NCBI GenBank assembly: GCA_031265585.1
Contig: JAISCL010000067.1
Coordinates: forward strand, 1 to 35,123
Reading direction: 5' to 3'
Length of the DNA stretch: 35,123 bases
Source of the DNA: Tannerella sp.
GTDB taxonomy: Bacteria; Bacteroidota; Bacteroidia; Bacteroidales; Tannerellaceae
Notes under the pieces: model-generated
The model's input: the letters and a program-made list of their open reading frames with translations, nothing else
The model's database searches: none
Told to the model about the DNA's origin: nothing
Part shown: piece after piece, positions 8,924-16,531 of the stretch
Layout of the letters: each line of letters begins with the position of its first letter
How positions within the stretch are numbered: position 1 is the first letter of the stretch
Program-made: the position numbers and the translations under genes

Positions 8924-8959
8924 AGCGAAAAGATTTTTATAATTAGTAATTAGTTCTGT

Positions 8960-10036
8960 TTATTTCACTGAAAATTTATATACGGTCTGGCTTTCAAAAA
9001 CCTCGCCGGGGCGAAGGGTGGTTGAAGGGTACTCCGGTTTGTTCGGGCTGTCGGGAAAATGCTGCGTTTCCAGGCATAGCGCCGCTCTTTCGGGGTAGCG
9101 CTGCCCGTTTTTTCCGGTTAAACGGCCGGTCATCCAGTTGCCCGTATAAAGCTGAACGCCGGGTTCTGTGGTATACGTATCCATTACGATGCCTGTTTTT
9201 GGAGAGATGCAGCGTGCACAGAACGAAAGTTCATTCTCCGTTTTGTTCAGTATGTAGGTATGGTCATATCCCTTGCCGAAAGTAAGCTGCTCGAAATGAT
9301 CGTTTATACGTTCGCCGACGGCATGAGGCTGACGGAAGTCCATCGGTGTTCCTTCCACTTTTTCTTTCGGGCCGTAGGGTATCGCGGTACTGTCTGTCGG
9401 AAGATAGTAATCCGCATTAATGGTGAGCAAGTGGTCTCCGATAGACGGATCACCGGCTCCCGAAAGGTTGAAATAAGAATGGTTGGTCAGGTTTACTACC
9501 GTTGGCCGATCCGTAACGGCATGGTAAGAGATCACCACTTCATTGTCGTCCGTAAGACGGTATATGACCGTTGTATCCAGTTTGCCGGGAAAACCTTCTT
9601 CCCCGTCTGCCGAAGAACAGGTTAGCTCTGCGGTCTGCTTATCCGTTTGTTTCATCTCCCAGACGACGGCGTTAAAGCCTTTGATCCCGCCATGCAGGCT
9701 GTTGGGGCCATTGTTGATCGCCAGTTTGTCGTAGACAGCGCCATCCAGCGAAAACCGCCCTGCGGCTATTCTGTTTCCATAGCGTCCGCATACGGCGCCG
9801 AAATAGGGTTCTTCGGATGCCAGGTAGTCGCTGATGGATTGATGTCCGGTTACTACGTCTGTCAGTTTCCCGTTTTTGTCCGGAACCATAATGGATACAA
9901 TTTTTGCTCCATAATTCAGGATCGTTACTTCAGCGCCGTTTTTGTTTGTGAGCACACAAAGATTAATTTCCTTTCCGTCAACTGTTTTCCGGAAATCAGC
10001 CAAAAGCAGACCGGAAAGTGTCTGTTCATTCTTCAT
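8960..10036 (-). CDS. galM: Aldose 1-epimerase (mutarotase)
   Basis: The 358-aa enzyme interconverts alpha and beta anomers of galactose and glucose, supplying alpha-galactose to the kinase two genes downstream. Family residues are visible: H115 (NSLHGG), H186 (NLTNHSYFN) and the general base E323 (CLETQHFPDSPN). It has no signal peptide, so it is cytoplasmic, unlike some Bacteroidota mutarotases that are exported. It is the first gene of the galactose operon. The ATG at 10036 is followed by MKNEQTLSGLLLADFRK and is preceded by a near-consensus -7 element. Confidence 0.95.
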   Translation of the reverse strand: MKNEQTLSGLLLADFRKTVDGKEINLCVLTNKNGAEVTILNYGAKIVSIMVPDKNGKLTDVVTGHQSISDYLASEEPYFGAVCGRYGNRIAAGRFSLDGAVYDKLAINNGPNSLHGGIKGFNAVVWEMKQTDKQTAELTCSSADGEEGFPGKLDTTVIYRLTDDNEVVISYHAVTDRPTVVNLTNHSYFNLSGAGDPSIGDHLLTINADYYLPTDSTAIPYGPKEKVEGTPMDFRQPHAVGERINDHFEQLTFGKGYDHTYILNKTENELSFCARCISPKTGIVMDTYTTEPGVQLYTGNWMTGRLTGKNGQRYPERAALCLETQHFPDSPNKPEYPSTTLRPGEVFESQTVYKFSVK

Positions 10037-10058
10037 AAAGATTGTTTTAAATTGAGCG

Positions 10059-10066
10059 TAAAATTA
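10059..10066 (-). promoter_or_regulatory. Likely -7 element of the galM operon
   Basis: The minus strand reads TAATTTTA, one base off TAnnTTTG, 22 nt before the galM start. No operator could be identified. Confidence 0.3.
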
Positions 10067-10173
10067 GTGTTATTATTTAATATGATACGACCTGGAAAGA
10101 TGTTTTAAAACATATTTCCAGACGATTTTGATTTAATTTTCTGACAATAAGACATGATCATAAACTATTTTTT

Positions 10174-10181
10174 TAAATTTG
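10174..10181 (+). promoter_or_regulatory. -7 promoter element of the beta-barrel-like gene
   Basis: TAAATTTG matches TAnnTTTG about 63 nt upstream of the GTG start at 10245. It makes a competing 39-codon ORF beginning upstream (10154) unlikely. Confidence 0.45.
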
Positions 10182-10244
10182 CAGTCTTTTTCATAATGGT
10201 CGCATTGGCAATATTGCTATTGATCATGTTAACTGACAGAAAAA

Positions 10245-11495
10245 GTGTGGAAAGTGGGAATACGCCTGTTTAATATATGTTTGGTCTGTTGTGCCGTATT
10301 TTTTTTATCCGGCAGGGAAGAACTTTGTGCGCAGTTGACAGACCTGCTGTATAGATCCGATAGCCATATAGACACCTTGCGCAAGGGACAGCTGTCGCTG
10401 GAAATAGATAATATTTCCTTTTTCAAAAACAATGAGTTTTCTTCAACCGTTCAAAAAGGATATACGCTGCCCGGGTTCTGGTTGCAGTTAAAGACCTCCT
10501 ATTACCCGCTTACAAATCTAAAACTGGAAGGAGGGGTTCATTCCATCTGGTTCTGGGGGAGCACCCGGTATCCGGCATTTGCCTATAAGGGGATCTCTAC
10601 CTGGAACGGGCAGGATTATGCGCGCAATGTACATGTCCTGCCTTATTTCAAAGCGCATATTGCTCTTTCGGAACATGTGGATATTGTTTTAGGCGATATT
10701 TACGGCAATTCCAACCATCATTTGATAGAGCCGCTATATAATCCGGAACTGAATCTGACCTCCGATCCGGAAACCGGCCTGCAACTTTTATATCGTTCGA
10801 AATGGCTTCATTTCGATACGTGGGTGGACTGGATGACCTATATTTATAACCTGGATACCAAACAGGAGTCCTTTGTCGCCGGGGCATCCGCCTGTTTTAT
10901 GGCAAATTCTCCGAAGTCTCCTTTTCATGTCTATTTTCAACTGCAGGGTTTAGCGCATCACAAGGGAGGGGAGATTGACATAACGGACGAAGATGTGCAA
11001 ACCGTCGCGAACGGTGCGGCGGGTGCGGGAGTGACATGGAACAGCAACCGCAAAGTCCTTCGATTTATAAATGCAGAGTTTGATCTGGCAGGTTATAATT
11101 TCCCCAAAGGACGTGCATATACATTTGACAAAGGGGTTGGTTTCTATACCAGACTGACCGTGCAACTGTCGAACTTCAATGTCCGGACTTCTTACTGGTC
11201 CTGCAGGAATTTTATGCCGGTTTTCGGCAGTGCGTTTTACGGTTCCATCTCCACAAAGGAAAAAGATATGTTATACGAAGACCCTGCACTTCTTTATGTT
11301 GGCGCCGATTATATACATCCTTTAAGTAAAGGTTTTGCCTTCGGCATGAAGGCTGAGGCGTATTGCTATTTATCGGGAAAAATGTATAACCGGAATACGG
11401 GAATCTATGCACCTTCCGCTTTCGGTAACAATGCGAGTTATTCCATAGGTGTCTGTTTGCGGATTAATCCGTCGTTTTTACTGAAACAGTATTAG
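10245..11495 (+). CDS. Exported beta-barrel-like outer-membrane protein, unknown role
   Basis: The 416-aa protein has an N-terminal signal peptide (hydrophobic ICLVCCAVFFL, then a likely cleavage near LCAQ). The body is rich in alternating aromatic and polar residues, glycines and repeated beta-strand-like stretches (for example SLEIDNISFF, LKLEGGVHSIWFWGS, FAFGMKAEAYCYLSG). That suggests an outer-membrane beta-barrel; I recognise no named family. The start is GTG; no in-frame ATG occurs between the promoter-like TAAATTTG and the signal peptide. The 3' end overlaps the convergent HTH gene by 32 bp, with both C-termini encoded on opposite strands of the same DNA. Confidence 0.65.
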   Translation: MWKVGIRLFNICLVCCAVFFLSGREELCAQLTDLLYRSDSHIDTLRKGQLSLEIDNISFFKNNEFSSTVQKGYTLPGFWLQLKTSYYPLTNLKLEGGVHSIWFWGSTRYPAFAYKGISTWNGQDYARNVHVLPYFKAHIALSEHVDIVLGDIYGNSNHHLIEPLYNPELNLTSDPETGLQLLYRSKWLHFDTWVDWMTYIYNLDTKQESFVAGASACFMANSPKSPFHVYFQLQGLAHHKGGEIDITDEDVQTVANGAAGAGVTWNSNRKVLRFINAEFDLAGYNFPKGRAYTFDKGVGFYTRLTVQLSNFNVRTSYWSCRNFMPVFGSAFYGSISTKEKDMLYEDPALLYVGADYIHPLSKGFAFGMKAEAYCYLSGKMYNRNTGIYAPSAFGNNASYSIGVCLRINPSFLLKQY

Positions 11496-12645
11496 CTGCC
11501 GCAGAGAGGAATAATTCCAGGCTATCGTCGGGGCCTAATCCGAATCTTTTTTTCAGACGGTAACGAAGGCCGTGTACTGATGCCGGTTCGATGGAAAAGC
11601 AGGCTGAAACTTCTGCAATTTCCAGCCCTATTATAAAGCATATACAGTATTTAATATATTGTATGGACAGGTTGCCGTCGTATCTGTCTTTGATGTTGTT
11701 TATAGATGCTTCGTTTAAATGGAGGAGCTTTTCACTGTAATCCTTTTTGTTTTTCAGGTGTTTGTTTATTAACTTTTCCAGGTCTTCCTTAATGACTTCG
11801 CAGATCGGAAGTTCTTTTGAATGAGCAGGCAGCAGGTTCTCATAAGTGCGAAGGAAAACATCCAGATCATCCATGTTATCCAGTCCGAAATTTTTCTTTA
11901 ACCGGTATCTTACCATGTGTACAGAGGCCTGTTCTATGGAAAAACAGGTGGAGACTTCCCCGATTTCCATACCGATCGAAAAGCATGCACAGTATTTTAT
12001 ATAAGGTATGGAGAGATTTCCGTTATAGGCATTTTTAAGCGCGGAGATATATTGTCCGTCAATGCGCCCCAGCGATTTGACGTAGTCTTTTTTATCCGGG
12101 AGTTTTTTGGTAATCAGCCGGGCGATATCTTCTGTGACTGATTTCAGAAGGGGTTCTTCCGCCCCGACGGATTCCTGTTTTTTATCGTTTATCCCGTTCA
12201 TACGGCAGTCAGGTAGCGCTTCATCCTTTTCCGGCAGCGCTTTGACAGCCTGTTCTTCTTCCATTTTAAGATGGAGCTCCGCATCCTCTTTTTCGGCTTT
12301 TATCAAAGCCGGGCGACGTTTTAGACTTTTCTTTGCCGAATAAAACCATAGCCAGAGCAATACGATGGCCGCAACCGGCAAAAGGGCGACCAGGATCAGC
12401 ATGACGGTTAATTTTACCTGGCGGGCATTTATCACTTTTAATTGTTCAATGATTTGCTGTTCGGTCTCGCTGTATTTTTTTTGCTCAAACAGAGAAGGGG
12501 CGCCGGCATATTTTGTCCGGCTCATGACGCAGGCATCCCCCGTCGTTATTCCTTCGTTATTTAAATATACGTCAGTTGTGTCTTCCTGTGCATGTAAGAG
12601 AGAACAGAAGAACAAAAGTAGTATGAATGATGCCTTTTTGTTCAT
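11464..12645 (-). CDS. Membrane protein with tandem LuxR-like HTH domains
   Basis: The 393-aa protein starts at ATG 12645 with a signal-like N-terminus (ASFILLLFFCSLLHAQ). A short exported segment follows, then a membrane helix at about 79-102, then a charged linker and two copies of the same cytoplasmic domain. Each copy reads roughly NGNLSIxYIKYCxCFxIGxE, then IxEVSxCFSIExASVHxxRYR, then LKKxFGL (about 205-255 and 323-370). This resembles the C-terminal HTH of the membrane-anchored TPR/LuxR-like regulators common in Bacteroidota. Its TPR sensor is missing here. The tandem duplication could let one protein bind paired half-sites. DNA binding is inferred from family resemblance only. Confidence 0.6.
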   Translation of the reverse strand: MNKKASFILLLFFCSLLHAQEDTTDVYLNNEGITTGDACVMSRTKYAGAPSLFEQKKYSETEQQIIEQLKVINARQVKLTVMLILVALLPVAAIVLLWLWFYSAKKSLKRRPALIKAEKEDAELHLKMEEEQAVKALPEKDEALPDCRMNGINDKKQESVGAEEPLLKSVTEDIARLITKKLPDKKDYVKSLGRIDGQYISALKNAYNGNLSIPYIKYCACFSIGMEIGEVSTCFSIEQASVHMVRYRLKKNFGLDNMDDLDVFLRTYENLLPAHSKELPICEVIKEDLEKLINKHLKNKKDYSEKLLHLNEASINNIKDRYDGNLSIQYIKYCICFIIGLEIAEVSACFSIEPASVHGLRYRLKKRFGLGPDDSLELFLSAAANTVSVKTTD

Positions 12646-12671
12646 TAACAATATTGTTTCTATTGCACCGG

Positions 12672-12679
12672 CAAAAATA
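12672..12679 (-). promoter_or_regulatory. -7 promoter element of the tandem-HTH gene
   Basis: The minus strand reads TATTTTTG, 26 nt upstream of ATG 12645. The match supports ATG over the TTG that opens a slightly longer frame. Confidence 0.5.
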
Positions 12680-12734
12680 GAAAAAAAATGATAAATATCA
12701 AATTATGATGTTAGCTTTATTGATAAGTGGAAAT

Positions 12735-12751
12735 GCGATGCATCGCGTCTC
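12735..12751. repeat. Truncated REP palindrome fragment
   Basis: GCGATGCATCGCGTCTC is the centre and right arm of the 28-bp palindrome found intact eight times downstream. The left arm is lost. It lies at the 5' edge of the broken ATPase fragment. Confidence 0.7.
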
Positions 12752-12761
12752 CTTCGAATGG

Positions 12762-13035
12762 AAGCAAACTTATTTGCTTTTCACGCTGATGGGGCAGTTT
12801 GTGCAAACCGAAGTAAAGAATAATAAAGGGAACCGACGCCGTAGTAAAAACGGTCGGCAATATCTACGTTTTCGAGTTCAAAATAGACAGCAATGCCACT
12901 GCCGAAGATGCCCTGAAACAAATTGACAGTAAAGACTACGCAATCCCCTACGCTGCAGACCACCGAAAAACGGTTAAAACAGGCGTAGCGTTTTCGCAAA
13001 AAGAACGGGGCGTAAAACGATGGTTGATAGAATAA
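12762..13035 (+). pseudogene. C-terminal remnant of an AAA-ATPase / PD-(D/E)XK (DUF1703-type) protein
   Basis: The fragment reads LLFTLMGQFVQTEVKNNKG in one frame and, after a frameshift near 12828-12832, GTDAVVKTVGNIYVFEFKID and on to GVAFSQKERGVKRWLIE in another. Together this is the end of the AAA-ATPase family with a C-terminal nuclease-like fold, widespread in Bacteroidota genomes. The GxDxV...YVFEFK pattern corresponds to the PD-(D/E)XK core. The whole ATPase domain is missing. A partial REP palindrome marks the left boundary, suggesting that deletion or insertion at the palindrome removed the 5' part. Confidence 0.75.
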
Positions 13036-13135
13036 TACCTGCACCCCGTCGTTGAGCGCGCGAACATGGAAATAACTTTGTTTTTGTGAGGAGATAAAAA
13101 AATAATCGTCGAATCGTGTTTTTTTTCAAATAAAA

Positions 13136-13167
13136 TTTGGATTATCAAATCAATCGCATTATCTTTG
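13136..13167 (+). promoter_or_regulatory. Full Bacteroidota promoter before the AG-repeat ORF
   Basis: TTTG at 13136-13139 (-33 box) and TATCTTTG at 13160-13167 (-7 box) are separated by 20 nt. This is one of the best consensus promoters in the window. Transcription would start near 13174, shortly before ATG 13192/13204. Confidence 0.7.
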
Positions 13168-13203
13168 GCAGCAAATTTTATAACAATCTCTATGATAACC
13201 GCT

Positions 13204-13328
<125 letters not shown>

Positions 13329-13329
<1 letters not shown>

Positions 13330-13407
13330 TACATTTAATGTACGCGCACGTGCGTATACTAAAAATCAATCAAATAAAAAAAATAAGAAACCTGTTATTC
13401 TCAGGTT
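13329..13407 (+). other. Structured leader: three small palindromes after the AG-repeat ORF
   Basis: GTACAT-TTA-ATGTAC (13329-13343), the perfect palindrome CGCACGTGCG (13345-13354) and AACCTG-7 nt-CAGGTT (13389-13407) follow each other between the small ORF and the terminator. Confidence 0.55.
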
Positions 13408-13438
13408 CTCATATAAATTTTTATCGTAAACCGTTCAG

Positions 13439-13484
13439 GCTTGTGAGGGGAAGGTTGTATCCTTCCGTCACAGGCTTTTTTTTT
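13439..13484 (+). terminator. Strong rho-independent terminator upstream of the HU-like gene
   Basis: The left arm at 13439-13454 and right arm at 13461-13475 form an 8-bp and a 6-bp stem with a small internal loop. Nine T residues follow at 13476-13484. An outer 10-bp inverted repeat, CGTAAACCGT (13425-13434) and ACGGTTTACG (13508-13517), brackets it. It could act as a competing or stabilising stem. Confidence 0.8.
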
Positions 13485-13588
13485 GTCCGGCGGGAAAGGT
13501 GCAGGATACGGTTTACGAACAGGAATGGAAAGCGACGTCATGGTTTAGAGAGAATTTATTATGTTACACAAACTTAATTCTTTATATT

Positions 13589-13975
13589 ATGGCACTTAAA
13601 TATAAAAGCATACAGAGAATACAGCCGGGAGTGGCTGGCGGAGGTGCGAAGAAATACTACGCATCGATCGTAATTGACGGCGAAGTGACGGTAGACGACT
13701 TGGTGAAGGAAATTGAAAAATTCAGCGCACTGAGCGAACCGGATATTCGCGGAGTGATTGTGGCATTGGAGAACGTGATTCAGAACAAACTGGCCGACAG
13801 CAAAATGATACGGCTCGAAAAACTGGGAACGCTTTATCCGACGCTGCACAGTACAGGTAAAGACAGGGAAGAGGACGTGGACAGCCGTTCCATCCGCAGT
13901 ATATGGGTGAACTACCGTCCCGGTTCCCGGATCCTGTCTACTATGAAAGATGCCGGAGTTAAAAAGACGGTATAA
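13589..13975 (+). CDS. HU-related DNA-binding protein
   Basis: The 128-aa protein beginning MALKYKSIQRIQPG belongs to the HU_rel group of Bacteroidota, with an IHF/HU-like fold in a distinct arrangement. The N-terminal half resembles DUF/HU hybrids (DGEVTVDDLVKEIEKFSALS), and the RLEKLGTLYPTLHS segment contains the HU arm region. Family members bend or coat DNA and are often encoded in many copies beside surface-protein and mobile loci. I use ATG 13589, where similarity starts, not an upstream extension. A terminator sits about 105 bp before the start, so the gene needs read-through or a weak promoter of its own. The stop codon overlaps the first of the 22-bp repeats. Confidence 0.8.
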   Translation: MALKYKSIQRIQPGVAGGGAKKYYASIVIDGEVTVDDLVKEIEKFSALSEPDIRGVIVALENVIQNKLADSKMIRLEKLGTLYPTLHSTGKDREEDVDSRSIRSIWVNYRPGSRILSTMKDAGVKKTV

Positions 13976-14076
13976 CGGATGGCTATCTGTTACCAAACGG
14001 ATAGCTATCGGTTGCCCAACGGATGACTGTCCGTTACTCGACAGATAGCTATCGGTTACTTAACGGATAGCTTGAG
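13974..14076. repeat. 22-bp tandem repeat, about 4.7 copies, with palindromic core
   Basis: Units of AACGGATAGCTATCGGTTAC plus two bases repeat at a strict 22-bp period from 13974. Copies differ at a few positions, and the last one is partial. The core GATAGCTATC is a perfect 10-bp palindrome in copies 2 and 4. Even spacing at about two helical turns would place a bound dimer on one DNA face. Confidence 0.8.
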
Positions 14077-14085
14077 ATTCCACCA

Positions 14086-14129
14086 CATCACGCCTGTTTT
14101 TTTCAGGACGTCGCCGGGCAGGCGTGATG
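14086..14129. terminator. Inverted repeat downstream of the HU-like gene
   Basis: CATCACGCCTG (14086-14096) and CAGGCGTGATG (14119-14129) are perfect 11-bp arms around a 22-nt spacer that starts with seven T residues. It could be a terminator or a protein-binding dyad; no T run follows the right arm. Confidence 0.5.
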
Positions 14130-14184
14130 CGGCAGGAATTGAGAAACAAATAATTTAGAATGTGGTATTTAACAGTTGCGAATC

Positions 14185-14685
14185 ATGTTTTACATACGAA
14201 TCAACAAAATCAAAGTATTCAACAACCGGGAAGGCTTTCTCGGCCTGTTCAACTGTGCTGAAATGCAAATTTACAGCCATGCCGCCGGATATTTCGTCGA
14301 AGAAGTCCCTACAGTCCCTCCGGTCCCTACAGTCTCTATAGTCCCCCCACCCCTAACCCTGACCGACCTGATCACCCTGGACAAACCCGACAGACAGTTC
14401 ACTCCGCCGGAACGGACCGTCTCGGTCGAACAGCTCGCCCCGGACAGATACCGCTATACCGTATACCGCCAGTTCCGCGCCTACGATACGCTGGAAGACA
14501 GCCTCGCAGACCATTTGTCCTTGCTCAAAGGCCCGCTTTACAGCGCCGCCTGGCCCCACCGTCACGACCCCCGCGAATACGCCCGCCGCATCGCCGGAAC
14601 GTATGCCACCAGCCCGGACTACGCTAAAACGCTGGTTGTCGTGATTGACAAAATGGAAAAGACGGTTGCGAATCTTGAATTATGA
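14185..14685 (+). CDS. Chimeric protein: short N-domain, Pro linker, half of a glucosaminidase domain
   Basis: The 166-aa product starts MFYIRINKIKVFNNREGFLG (an upstream TTG would add three residues). A proline-rich linker is encoded by a 9-bp repeat. Residues about 85-160 read FRAYDTLEDSLADHLSLLKG, then YARRIAGTYATSPDYAKTL. This is the C-terminal half of the Glucosaminidase (GH73/FlgJ-like) domain that cuts peptidoglycan. The catalytic Glu lies in the missing N-terminal half, so hydrolysis is unlikely. The C-terminal part is markedly more GC-rich than the first 120 bp, which supports a fusion of unrelated pieces. There is no signal peptide. It may be a pseudogene product or a wall-binding remnant. 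Confidence 0.5.
   Translation: MFYIRINKIKVFNNREGFLGLFNCAEMQIYSHAAGYFVEEVPTVPPVPTVSIVPPPLTLTDLITLDKPDRQFTPPERTVSVEQLAPDRYRYTVYRQFRAYDTLEDSLADHLSLLKGPLYSAAWPHRHDPREYARRIAGTYATSPDYAKTLVVVIDKMEKTVANLEL
14305..14349. repeat. 9-bp in-frame tandem repeat (proline linker)
   Basis: Five units of the type GTCCCTACA encode the Val-Pro-Thr linker at the join between the two parts of the chimeric gene. Confidence 0.7.
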
Positions 14686-14898
14686 ATTATAATAACGGAA
14701 AAAATGATAAAACCGGAAAAACACAGTGTATATGCCCCCCTGAAATTACCCACAAATGGGGTTTTCTACTTCCTGATTTATGATGTCCTTTGCAGGTACA
14801 TATTATCCGGCAATCCGCAGGGGATTGCATCGCCCGAAATGATTAGATGGTGTGCCATTTCCTTACGGGTAGAGGATATATATTAATGTATAGTAATA

Positions 14899-14921
14899 AC
14901 CACCTTCGCAAGGGACATAAA
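14899..14921 (+). promoter_or_regulatory. Leader hairpin copy 1 (GCAA loop)
   Basis: CCTTC-GCAA-GGG lies about 18 nt before ATG 14932 and is followed by the A-rich ACATAAAATAAAAAAG. The preceding 14686-14898 holds no convincing gene, only a CCCACAAATGGGG palindrome at 14746-14758. Confidence 0.5.
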
Positions 14922-14931
14922 ATAAAAAAGA

Positions 14932-15672
14932 ATGAAAAAGAATTTAATTATCAGAACGTTATTGGTGTCAGGATTGCTTTCGACTGTGATGACATACGGA
15001 CAGGTGATTTCTCTACCAAAAGAAATTGTTTACGGAGGCATGACGCTTCTCGACATAGATTTAAACCCGGACAAAGGAACCCGACAAAGGTTTGGGTTTT
15101 CATACGATCTGGGCATTCGTATCACAAAAGTTAGTTTTATATATTTAGGATTTATACATTCGGATGAAGATATGTTTGACCCTAAGTATGAAAATCCGTG
15201 CGGGACGTTTAAATATGTTTCTCGCGGGACGTTTTATGGTGACTATACGGTTCATGATGACGGGAAAGTATTTTACTCACACAGACGTAATGGTTTTTTA
15301 ATCGGCAGTCCTTTGGGAATATCATTAGGTAAAATAAGCGTATATGCAGGACCGTTATTTTCTATTGACCATTTTACGAGAGGGCATGTACATACACCGA
15401 AAAGTGTAGGAAATCCATGGGGAGCGCCGAGTTATGATGATAGTAAAATAAAAGTACCCGGAGATTATCCATACGAGACGCCCGTTCTTTTTGACGACGA
15501 CCCTGATACATTTAATAAAGGAAACAAAATTGCATTTGGTGTATTATCTGCATTAAGTTTCAGGTATGTACGACTAAATTACAGGTTTTTACATTACAAT
15601 ACACAATTGTACGGGGGCGAACGCAACACACATAACATAGGAATTTCCGTACAGTTATCTGCCAGAGAATAA
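14932..15672 (+). CDS. Exported beta-barrel-like protein, unknown role
   Basis: The 246-aa protein has a signal peptide (KKNLIIRTLLVSGLLSTVMTYGQ, cut near Q24). The mature chain has alternating beta-strand-like segments (LSALSFRYVRLNYRFLHYN, GISVQLSARE at the end) typical of small outer-membrane barrels. Family not recognised. It opens the long plus-strand array and carries leader hairpin copy 1 immediately upstream. The base composition is AT-richer than the preceding chimeric gene, and there is no Shine-Dalgarno. Confidence 0.6.
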   Translation: MKKNLIIRTLLVSGLLSTVMTYGQVISLPKEIVYGGMTLLDIDLNPDKGTRQRFGFSYDLGIRITKVSFIYLGFIHSDEDMFDPKYENPCGTFKYVSRGTFYGDYTVHDDGKVFYSHRRNGFLIGSPLGISLGKISVYAGPLFSIDHFTRGHVHTPKSVGNPWGAPSYDDSKIKVPGDYPYETPVLFDDDPDTFNKGNKIAFGVLSALSFRYVRLNYRFLHYNTQLYGGERNTHNIGISVQLSARE

Positions 15673-15777
15673 GAACATAAAAAACGACACATGCTTTAAG
15701 ATAATCCCGCACACAGCATAACCGAATATTTTACGAACCAGACAAACGATTGAATAATAACTTTAATAACAAAGCAA

Positions 15778-16404
15778 ATGAAACAGAAAACTGACAAGAC
15801 AAAAAAGGAAATGACACAAAGAATGTATTTCATTACCCTGCTGTCGAGAATCATCCTGACTTTGGTGCTAAGTGTACATGCGCAAACTGCCCCGATAGGC
15901 AAGACCGGCCTTTACTGGGAACTGAACGGCGACACGCTCGTCATTACCGGCGAGGGCAAAATGCCGGATTATTTCAGTGCTTACAGTGTATCGAAAGTAA
16001 GCGATGTGACGAATTATCGCCTTTATCTGCGATCACCCTGGTATTCCAGTCGGGAGAATATTTATACGGTGGATATACAAACCTCCGGTCCGACGACGAT
16101 TGGAAGCGATATTTTTGCAGGCTACCCGAATCTTGTCAGCGTCCATATACCAGCAAACGTGACGACGATTGAAAGGTATGCTTTTCACGTCTGCCCGAAT
16201 CTGAATGAAATCACGGTTCACTGGACGAATCCCTCGGTGTGTCGTGTCAGCAAGCCTGCATTTATGAAATCTACGTTTAAAAAATTGACTCCGGGTAATA
16301 TTACGCTGCGTGTTCCCGAAGGGACAGCTGTCAAGTATCAATCCCACTGCGCCTGGAAGAAATTCCGGATAACAGAGGAGGCGGAGAACACGGATAAAAT
16401 GTAA
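15778..16404 (+). CDS. Secreted BspA-type (LRR_5) protein
   Basis: The 208-aa protein has an N-terminal hydrophobic signal (FITLLSRIILTLVLSVHAQ). The motif GLYWELNGDTLVITGEGKMP then matches the N-cap found ahead of BspA-like repeats, including the one at 30691. One or two leucine-rich LRR_5 repeats follow (LVSVHIPANVTTIERYAFHV) and the usual end VPEGTAVKYQSHCAWKKF. Such proteins bind host proteins or partner surfaces. The frame opens at ATG 15778, but ATG 15811 or 15823 leaves a better signal peptide and turns the preceding A-rich bases into leader. REP copy 1 lies 40 bp after the stop. Confidence 0.7.
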   Translation: MKQKTDKTKKEMTQRMYFITLLSRIILTLVLSVHAQTAPIGKTGLYWELNGDTLVITGEGKMPDYFSAYSVSKVSDVTNYRLYLRSPWYSSRENIYTVDIQTSGPTTIGSDIFAGYPNLVSVHIPANVTTIERYAFHVCPNLNEITVHWTNPSVCRVSKPAFMKSTFKKLTPGNITLRVPEGTAVKYQSHCAWKKFRITEEAENTDKM

Positions 16405-16443
16405 GAATGAAAAGAATGAAAGTGCAGTTGTTGGGCGGTTGCG

Positions 16444-16471
16444 GTAGAGACGCGATGCATCGCGTCTCTAC
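16444..16471. repeat. REP palindrome copy 1
   Basis: GTAGAGACGCGATG followed by its exact reverse complement, 40 bp after the stop of the LRR gene. It is flanked on the left by the conserved GTGCAGTTGTTGGGCGGTTG and on the right by TTAGCCCGGCGCAGTC. Confidence 0.95.
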
Positions 16472-16531
16472 GATTAGCCCGGCGCAGTCGAGCGGAGGTA
16501 GAGAATATATATTTATAAATAAAAAAAGGAT

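Noticed and set aside
10154-10273. Possible 39-aa membrane peptide upstream of the 10245 gene
   Set aside because: A TAnnTTTG promoter element lies within it and its end overlaps the signal peptide of the next gene.
13338-13577. Independent 79-aa gene after the AG repeat
   Set aside because: It crosses the terminator and has no promoter or family; it is meaningful only as a slipped continuation of the AG-repeat ORF.
14704-14886. 60-aa ORF between the chimeric gene and the first array gene
   Set aside because: No family, odd composition, and it contains a repeated palindrome.
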